DNA of 64,000 bases from Bacillus sp. 1780r2a1 (lineage in GTDB: Bacteria; Bacillota; Bacilli; Bacillales; Bacillaceae_H). Positions 58,794-64,000 of this stretch are shown here, piece by piece. The number at the start of each line of letters is the position of its first letter. Position 1 is the first letter of the stretch. The stretch is from positions 925,501 through 989,500 of the forward strand of contig CP099863.1 of NCBI GenBank assembly GCA_024134725.1. The letters run 5' to 3'. The position numbers and the translations under genes are program-made. The notes beneath the pieces are model-generated. The model saw only the letters and a program-made list of their open reading frames with translations. It was not told the DNA's origin and did no database searches.

Positions 58794-60023
58794 GTGAAGA
58801 AAAAACAGCTTAACTTTCAAGAGAAAGTATTAATGTTTATTAAAAAAACAAAGCCAAGCAGCGGAAAGCAAGCACTTATCCTTACACCTATTTTAATCCT
58901 TGTTTTGGCACTAGCAGGCTGGGTTCAGCGTTCGGATGCGCTTCAAGATCCTAATCTTGCAAAAAAAGAGTCCAGTGATGATATCACCTTAACAATGGTT
59001 GGAGATATTATGATGGGTCGACATATTAAAGAAGTGACAAGCCGTCACGGAGAAGACTTTGTATTTCGCAATGTTCAGCCTTTCTTTGATGAGTCTGACT
59101 ATGTAAGTGGAAACTATGAGTCTCCAGTTTTAACAAATAAAGAAAGTTCTTATGAGAAAATTGATAAAAGCATTCACTTATACAGTGAAGAAGAAGATTT
59201 AAAAGCTGTAAAAAATGCAGGCTTTGATGTATTAAACCTAGCCAATAACCATGCGATGGACTACGGGACAAAAGGTCTTGAAGATACGCTTGCATCTTTT
59301 GAAAAAAATCGTATGAACTATGTTGGTGCGGGTCGCAATAAAGAAGAAGCAAAGCATGTTTCATATAAAGAAGTAGATGGTGTAAAGATTGCCTCTGTTG
59401 GGTTCACAGACGTATATGTTGCCGGAATGAAAGCAGGCAAAAACAACCCTGGAATCTTGGATACAGATCCAGATGTTATCTTTGAAACGATTCAAGAAGC
59501 AAAAGAAAATGCAGATTTAGTTGTTGTAAATGCGCACTGGGGTGCAGAGTACGACGTAGAACCGAGTGAACGTCAACAAGGATTAGCAAAAGCGATGGTT
59601 GATGCAGGTGCAGATATCATTATTGGACATCACCCACACGTTTTACAATCATTTGATGTTTATAACGGCTCAATTATCTTCTATAGTCTAGGAAACTTTG
59701 TTTTTGACCAAGGATGGTCAAGCACGAAAAATACAGCAATGGTTCAGTATAACCTAAACAAAGAAGGTCAAGCTACGGTAGACGTCATTCCAATGGTGAT
59801 TAAAGAAGGTACTCCAACGCCAACGGATAACCCATGGCGTATGAAGCGAATCTACAACGACTTAACAAAGTATGCATCAAATGAAGGTCGTTTAGAAAAA
59901 GAAGATAAGAAATTCCAAATTAAGCTTGATCACTCACACGTAATGAAACGATCACAGGAACGCCAAAATCAAAGTGAAGACGCTCCTGTTAACAACAAAG
60001 AAGAGGTATACACACAACAATAA
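58794..60023 (+). CDS. pgsA: Poly-gamma-glutamate export protein PgsA/CapA
   Basis: The 409-residue protein has an N-terminal membrane anchor (residues about 30-46) and an extracytoplasmic CapA-type metallophosphatase-like domain: TMVGDIMMGRHI, LANNHAMDYGTKGL, VVNAHWGAEYD and IIGHHPHVLQ. It is needed with PgsBC for polymer synthesis and transport. GTG 58794 follows AAAGGAGG. The Glu/Gln-rich C-terminal tail is longer than the core domain. Confidence 0.96.
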   Translation: MKKKQLNFQEKVLMFIKKTKPSSGKQALILTPILILVLALAGWVQRSDALQDPNLAKKESSDDITLTMVGDIMMGRHIKEVTSRHGEDFVFRNVQPFFDESDYVSGNYESPVLTNKESSYEKIDKSIHLYSEEEDLKAVKNAGFDVLNLANNHAMDYGTKGLEDTLASFEKNRMNYVGAGRNKEEAKHVSYKEVDGVKIASVGFTDVYVAGMKAGKNNPGILDTDPDVIFETIQEAKENADLVVVNAHWGAEYDVEPSERQQGLAKAMVDAGADIIIGHHPHVLQSFDVYNGSIIFYSLGNFVFDQGWSSTKNTAMVQYNLNKEGQATVDVIPMVIKEGTPTPTDNPWRMKRIYNDLTKYASNEGRLEKEDKKFQIKLDHSHVMKRSQERQNQSEDAPVNNKEEVYTQQ

Positions 60024-60044
60024 TTCAGCTAAAGGAGATGAAAG

Positions 60045-61610
60045 ATGATGAAAAAACGAAAATTGCTTTTTGTAGCTGTTATCATCTTCTCTCTCATTAT
60101 TAGCGTCGTAGCGTATCAATTTTTGTTTCCTAAAAAAGAATATGCCGTTAGTACGTCCGATCCTTATGCAACAAAAGTTGGGATGGATGTACTGAAAAAC
60201 GGTGGTACTGCTGTTGATGCAGCGATTGCAATCTCCTATGCACTAGGCGTTGTCGAGCCATATGGCTCTGGTGTCGGTGGAGGCGGTGGCATGCTGATTG
60301 ATCCAGCCGACGGAGATTCTACGTTTATTGATTATCGCGAAGTCGCTCCGAATTCAGATAAAGATGAGCAAGAAGGAGTTCCAGGATTTGTAGCGGGAAT
60401 GGAATATATTCATCAGAACTATGCAACAAAACCAATGGGTGAACTAATGAACCCAGCCATTTCCTATGCCAGAGATGGCTTTAAAGTAGATCAAGATCTT
60501 CATGACAGGTTAATTTCCTATCAAAAAAACTTAGATGAAGATGAGCTTGAGCAGTTTTATCCCAATGAAGAAGCCATTAAAGCAGGGAGAATTTTGAAGC
60601 AAAAAGATTTAGCTAAGACCCTTACAGCGATTAAAGAAGAAGGTGCTTCTGCTTTTTATCGTGGGGATATTGGTGATGAGCTTGCTGATGAGACGGAGAT
60701 TTCCAAAAAAGACTTGCGCGATTATGAAGCAATTGAGCGAAAGCCTTTAGAAACCAACTATAAAGGTAATCGCATTATAAGTGCTCCGCCACCGTTTTCA
60801 GGCGTAACGCTTATTCAAATGCTAAAGCTAGCAGATGAAGAAAAGATTTGGGAACTAAAAGGTGAGAAACCAAGCTTATTTAATCACTATTTAGGTGAGA
60901 TTTCCAAAGTAACTTATCAAGATCGATTAGATAAAGTGGCTGATCCATCTTTTATTAAACAGGCTCCTGAAGACTGGATTGATGATCGTTACGTTCATTT
61001 GTTAGGCAATAAAATTAATGAAACACGCACGAAAAAAACGAAAGTTAGCGATGTGGAAGAACACGAAAGTACAACACATTTTGTTGTAATTGATAAAGAA
61101 GGAACGGTTGTTTCTACAACTAATACGCTAAGTAACTTCTTCGGAAGTGGAAAAAACGTTGAAGGCTTCTTTTTAAATAACACGCTTGGTACTTTCGGTG
61201 AAGGCATCAATAAAATCGAAGAAGGTAAACGACCACGTACCTTTACAGCGCCTACTATTATCCGCGGTGACGACGACGAGTGGGTAATGGGAATCGGTAC
61301 ACCTGGAGGAAATCGAATTCCACAAGTATTAACGCAGGTACTAGGCAACTATTTTGATGGTGGTCAATCAATTGATAAAGCAGTGCAGTCAAGCCGCGTC
61401 ATTTTTGATTCTGACAAACTTTACCCTGAGAAAGAGCCAGAAAATAATGTGAAGGATCGCCTTAAAACGTATGGTTATGACGTCAAAGAAAACGATAATC
61501 CAATGTTTTACGGAGGCGTACAAGCCCTCATTCAAGACAGGAATGAGCATACGATTTCGGGGAGTGCAGATAAAAGAAGGCATGGTTTGTGGGATAAAAG
61601 TACAGAATAA
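60045..61610 (+). CDS. CapD-like gamma-glutamyltransferase 1
   Basis: The 521-residue Ntn hydrolase is of the gamma-glutamyltransferase family. An N-terminal hydrophobic anchor (residues 7-28) holds it at the membrane. Family marks are GGTAVDAAIAISYALGVVEP, GVGGGGGMLI and the autoprocessing site with catalytic Thr343 in ESTTHFVVID. GGNRIPQVLTQVLGNYFDGG follows. CapD of B. anthracis uses such chemistry to cut polyglutamate and attach it to peptidoglycan. Its place directly after pgsA supports polymer anchoring or release. Confidence 0.9.
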   Translation: MMKKRKLLFVAVIIFSLIISVVAYQFLFPKKEYAVSTSDPYATKVGMDVLKNGGTAVDAAIAISYALGVVEPYGSGVGGGGGMLIDPADGDSTFIDYREVAPNSDKDEQEGVPGFVAGMEYIHQNYATKPMGELMNPAISYARDGFKVDQDLHDRLISYQKNLDEDELEQFYPNEEAIKAGRILKQKDLAKTLTAIKEEGASAFYRGDIGDELADETEISKKDLRDYEAIERKPLETNYKGNRIISAPPPFSGVTLIQMLKLADEEKIWELKGEKPSLFNHYLGEISKVTYQDRLDKVADPSFIKQAPEDWIDDRYVHLLGNKINETRTKKTKVSDVEEHESTTHFVVIDKEGTVVSTTNTLSNFFGSGKNVEGFFLNNTLGTFGEGINKIEEGKRPRTFTAPTIIRGDDDEWVMGIGTPGGNRIPQVLTQVLGNYFDGGQSIDKAVQSSRVIFDSDKLYPEKEPENNVKDRLKTYGYDVKENDNPMFYGGVQALIQDRNEHTISGSADKRRHGLWDKSTE

Positions 61611-61626
61611 TTGAGGAGGAATAGTC

Positions 61627-61824
61627 ATGGTAGTTAAACGTATTGTAGGAGTAGTAGCTCCAGTTGTCATTGTAGCAGGAGTTGTTGTTACGTTAGGAGC
61701 TTTAAAGCATCCAACAACTTTATCAACAATTGAAGAGCAGAAAATTGAGAAAAACTTAAAGATGATGGAGCAAACTGAACAACAAACAACAGCTGAGCAG
61801 CCTTCATTATCTTTAAATAAGTAA
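61627..61824 (+). CDS. PgsE/CapE-like small membrane peptide
   Basis: The 65-residue protein has one membrane helix, VVAPVVIVAGVVVTLGAL, and a Glu/Gln/Lys-rich tail. The position at the end of a pgsBCA cluster, small size and topology match PgsE/CapE, a small accessory protein of polyglutamate synthesis. SD TGAGGAGG precedes ATG. The sequence match to known PgsE is only in form. Confidence 0.75.
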   Translation: MVVKRIVGVVAPVVIVAGVVVTLGALKHPTTLSTIEEQKIEKNLKMMEQTEQQTTAEQPSLSLNK

Positions 61825-61849
61825 GTAAATCATCGCCGGTTAGCATGAT

Positions 61850-61882
61850 AAAAAAGGCATCGTCATACACGATGCCTTTTTT
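61850..61882 (+). terminator. Terminator at the end of the pgs operon
   Basis: AAAAAAGGCATCG and CGATGCCTTTTTT form a 13-bp stem. It separates the second CapD-like gene from the operon. Confidence 0.93.
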
Positions 61883-61915
61883 ATACTACATACAACAAAG
61901 AAAGAAGTGAACAGC

Positions 61916-63475
61916 ATGTGGAATAAAAGGAGAGCTCTTATAGGAGGAGTTTCTTTATGTGTATTAATTGCGGGTTCAGTATGGTTTGTTCGTAATAACG
62001 ATGAAAATAACACGCCTTTATTTAGCAATGGTGACTCATCTTATGGAGTTAGCTCTTCCAATCCCATTGCTGTTGATGTAGGTATGAACGTATTAAAAGA
62101 AGGAGGCAACGCTGTAGATGCAGCAATTGCTGTATCTTACGCGCTGGGTGTTGTCGAACCGTATGGCTCGGGCATCGGTGGAGGTGGTGGTATGCTGATT
62201 GCTAAAGAAGGTGAAGAGCCAACCTTCATTGATTATCGTGAAGTAGCACCAAGCTCTTTAAAAGGGAAAACAGGAGTTCCTGGCTTTGTGGCAGGAATGG
62301 AATATGTGAATAAAAAGTATGGAACAACGTCTATGACAAAGTTAATTGAGCCTGCTATTGAGTATGCCGAGGAAGGTTTTAAAGTAGATGACCTCTTAGC
62401 GAGTCGGTTATATTACGCAAGTGGACGAATGGACGCTGGCAATTTACCGAACTTCTTTCCAAAGGGAGAAGCCATAAAAGCAGGAGAAGAGCTAAAGCAA
62501 CCTGAGCTTGCCGAGCAGTTAACATACATTAAACAAAACGGGGCCGCAGGTTTTTATCAAAAGGACATTGCTAAACGTCTAGAAGAAGAAACAAACATAA
62601 CGTTAGAAGACTTACAAAATTATGAAGTAGAAGAAAGGAAGCCGGTTATTTCAACATACAAAGGAAATGAAATCATTGCCGCTCCACCTCCATTTTCAGG
62701 TATTACCGTTATTCAAATGTTAAAAATGATGGAAAAAGAAAACGTTAACATAGACGAGCAAGACGTAGATTATGGGGCTATTAAGAAAATCAAAGAAATA
62801 GCGTATGCTGCTAGAGTAAAAGAGATTAGTGATCCTGCTTTTTACCCGCAGGATGTAGAGCGTTTCCTTAGCAATGAGTATATTGAAAGCTTATTAGACA
62901 ACTCGGAAGAACGAGCAGTGGAGAGTTCTGACCAAGAGCATGAAAGTACAACGCATTTTGTCGTCATTGATAAGGAAGGTACAACCGTATCTACAACCAA
63001 TACGCTAAGCAACTTTTTCGGGCTCGGTAAGCAGGTGGATGGCTTTTTTCTTAACAATAATTCGGATACCTATGGTTCAATCGGCGTGAATAATCCTGAG
63101 CCTGGAAAAAGAGCGCGAACGTTTACAGCTCCTTTAATTATTCGTAAGGAAGGCGAGTGGATAATAGGGGTAGGAACGCCAGGAGGAACGCGTATTCCAC
63201 AGGTATTAAACCAAGTATTAGCCCGCCATTTTCAAGGAGGAGAAGAATTGGAAAAAGCGGTGGAAACGCCTCGTTTTATCTTTGATGAAGAAACTCTTTA
63301 TATTGAGCCGACTACGCCTGAAGAAGTCATCGAGAGAATGAGCGCTTTTGATGTACAAAGCAAAACAAGCGACGTCTACTATGGAGGAGTCCAGCTTCTT
63401 ATGCAGGATCTTGGTAGTGGAAAAATCACTGGTGTCGGTGACTCTCGTCGAAACGGTGTGTGGAAGCATAGCTAA
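61916..63475 (+). CDS. CapD-like gamma-glutamyltransferase 2
   Basis: This is a second gamma-glutamyltransferase of about 519 residues, very similar in layout to the first: an N-terminal anchor, GGNAVDAAIAVSYALGVVEP, GIGGGGGMLI, catalytic Thr345 in ESTTHFVVID and GGTRIPQVLNQVLARHFQGG. ATG 61916 is preferred to GTG 61907, which lies too close to AAGAAAG. A terminator separates it from pgsE, so it may have its own promoter or read-through. It looks like a tandem duplicate of the first CapD-like gene that has diverged. Confidence 0.9.
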   Translation: MWNKRRALIGGVSLCVLIAGSVWFVRNNDENNTPLFSNGDSSYGVSSSNPIAVDVGMNVLKEGGNAVDAAIAVSYALGVVEPYGSGIGGGGGMLIAKEGEEPTFIDYREVAPSSLKGKTGVPGFVAGMEYVNKKYGTTSMTKLIEPAIEYAEEGFKVDDLLASRLYYASGRMDAGNLPNFFPKGEAIKAGEELKQPELAEQLTYIKQNGAAGFYQKDIAKRLEEETNITLEDLQNYEVEERKPVISTYKGNEIIAAPPPFSGITVIQMLKMMEKENVNIDEQDVDYGAIKKIKEIAYAARVKEISDPAFYPQDVERFLSNEYIESLLDNSEERAVESSDQEHESTTHFVVIDKEGTTVSTTNTLSNFFGLGKQVDGFFLNNNSDTYGSIGVNNPEPGKRARTFTAPLIIRKEGEWIIGVGTPGGTRIPQVLNQVLARHFQGGEELEKAVETPRFIFDEETLYIEPTTPEEVIERMSAFDVQSKTSDVYYGGVQLLMQDLGSGKITGVGDSRRNGVWKHS

Positions 63476-63499
63476 AAAGGTAGCAGACGCTACCTTTTT
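63474..63499. terminator. Bidirectional terminator between convergent genes
   Basis: AAAAAGGTAGC and GCTACCTTTTT form an 11-bp stem with loop AGAC. Confidence 0.93.
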
Positions 63500-63951
63500 A
63501 TCGTTTCATAGACTGATGGGGTTTGCATGTAGCGAATCGTATGAAACTCGGAATAATTCGAATGATAATGAACGTAAATCGGAGCTTGATCTAAACTGTG
63601 CACTTGCTTAAAGAAGAAATGATCTCCATATCGCAAAGCAGTTAAGAGCACCGGCATCTCTTTGTTGAAAATCGCGTATCGAATGGCTTGAATTGATTTA
63701 TCGGTATGATGATCGCCAATAAAAACATACAAGTAAAGAGCGGTTGCATCTTTGTAATGAATCCACTCTCCAAACAGCTCGTTTCGCTGTTCATTGAGAA
63801 CGTCTTTAGCAAATGAAGATCCGATAATTAAATACAAGGAATCCGTTTCAGAGACATAAGTCAGCGTATAGCGCCTTTTTAAAAGAGGTTGGGTAGGAGT
63901 TGCTCCTTGTCGGTACGTAACGCTAAACTCTTCAGGATTAAATGTAGCCAT
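63490..63951 (-). CDS. Staygreen-family protein
   Basis: The 153-residue soluble protein carries the staygreen domain: FNPEEFSVTYRQGATPTQPL, RRYTLTYVSETDSLYLIIG, FGEWIHYK, AIRYAIFNKEMPVLLTALRYGD and APIYVHYHSNYSEFHTIRYM. In plants this family removes magnesium from chlorophyll. Bacterial members lack chlorophyll as a substrate and their natural role is unknown. AAAGGATG precedes the ATG on the minus strand. It is convergent with the second CapD-like gene and appears monocistronic. Confidence 0.88.
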   Translation of the reverse strand: MATFNPEEFSVTYRQGATPTQPLLKRRYTLTYVSETDSLYLIIGSSFAKDVLNEQRNELFGEWIHYKDATALYLYVFIGDHHTDKSIQAIRYAIFNKEMPVLLTALRYGDHFFFKQVHSLDQAPIYVHYHSNYSEFHTIRYMQTPSVYETIKR

Positions 63952-64000
63952 CCTGCGTCATCCTTTCATGCTTTTAAGTAGTGTATGCCCGCAGTAGGAA

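Noticed and set aside
1-64000. CRISPR arrays, tRNA or rRNA genes, IS elements and prophage
   Set aside because: No regularly spaced direct repeats, cloverleaf sequences, transposase motifs or phage structural genes were found anywhere in the window.

Overview
This 64 kb window reads as the chromosome of a spore-forming, low-GC Firmicute of the Bacillus/Priestia group. Priestia (Bacillus) megaterium is the best guess. Supporting signs are purine-rich Shine-Dalgarno (SD) sites, frequent TTG/GTG starts, CcpA cre boxes, Fur boxes, S-box leaders, a spore-type transglutaminase (Tgl), a treP-treA-treR trehalose operon and a polyglutamate capsule operon. No rRNA, tRNA, CRISPR array, insertion sequence or prophage is visible. 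The species assignment is inference.

Layout. 1-5.7 kb: a truncated 3D-domain wall protein, then a cre-flanked sugar ABC importer (lipoprotein plus two permeases, no ATPase) and a sugar isomerase/epimerase. 5.7-17.1 kb: a GNAT-like gene, then a tight six-gene block pairing a processive family-2 glycosyltransferase and a large membrane-anchored glycosidase-like protein with an Hpt-REC-GGDEF-REC protein, a lone REC protein and a hybrid histidine kinase. It looks like a phosphorelay and c-di-GMP controlled exopolysaccharide system. 17-22 kb: a possible CcpA-controlled small RNA, a DUF1992 protein, a lipase-like hydrolase, a Fur-controlled flavodoxin operon, an M50-like protein with a broken zinc motif, a phosphatase and a HAD hydrolase. 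22-26.5 kb: a class III aminotransferase, two complete SAM-I riboswitches in tandem before an M20 amidohydrolase, and tgl with an apparent ATT start. 26.5-36.5 kb: a secreted protein with a 30-residue membrane peptide, a purine-type deaminase and AzgA-family permease, aroK, a DMT exporter and the trehalose operon.

36.7-44.8 kb: 5-oxoprolinase genes pxpB-pxpC-pxpA with an NRAMP transporter, a YcgR/YcgQ-type permease pair, TrhA and a DUF1643 protein. 45-48 kb: a bluB-like gene, then a guanine riboswitch directly followed by a ykkC-class (probably PRPP) riboswitch. The next coding DNA after these riboswitches is a decayed remnant and a terminator, followed by a CodA-like amidohydrolase and a cold-shock gene. 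48-54 kb: small membrane proteins, an SPFH protein with a ribbon-helix-helix partner, an oxidoreductase, and a sigma-O-like/YvrJ/RsoA-like operon behind a LexA-type box. 54-64 kb: tatA, a paired SMR exporter with its TetR regulator, a membrane protein, pgsBCA with two CapD-like transpeptidases and a PgsE-like peptide, and a staygreen-family protein.

Two families of decayed intergenic repeats recur in the window. One supplies the last codons of the HAD gene. Starts were chosen by SD spacing and family N-termini. All functions are from motif reading, without database searches.
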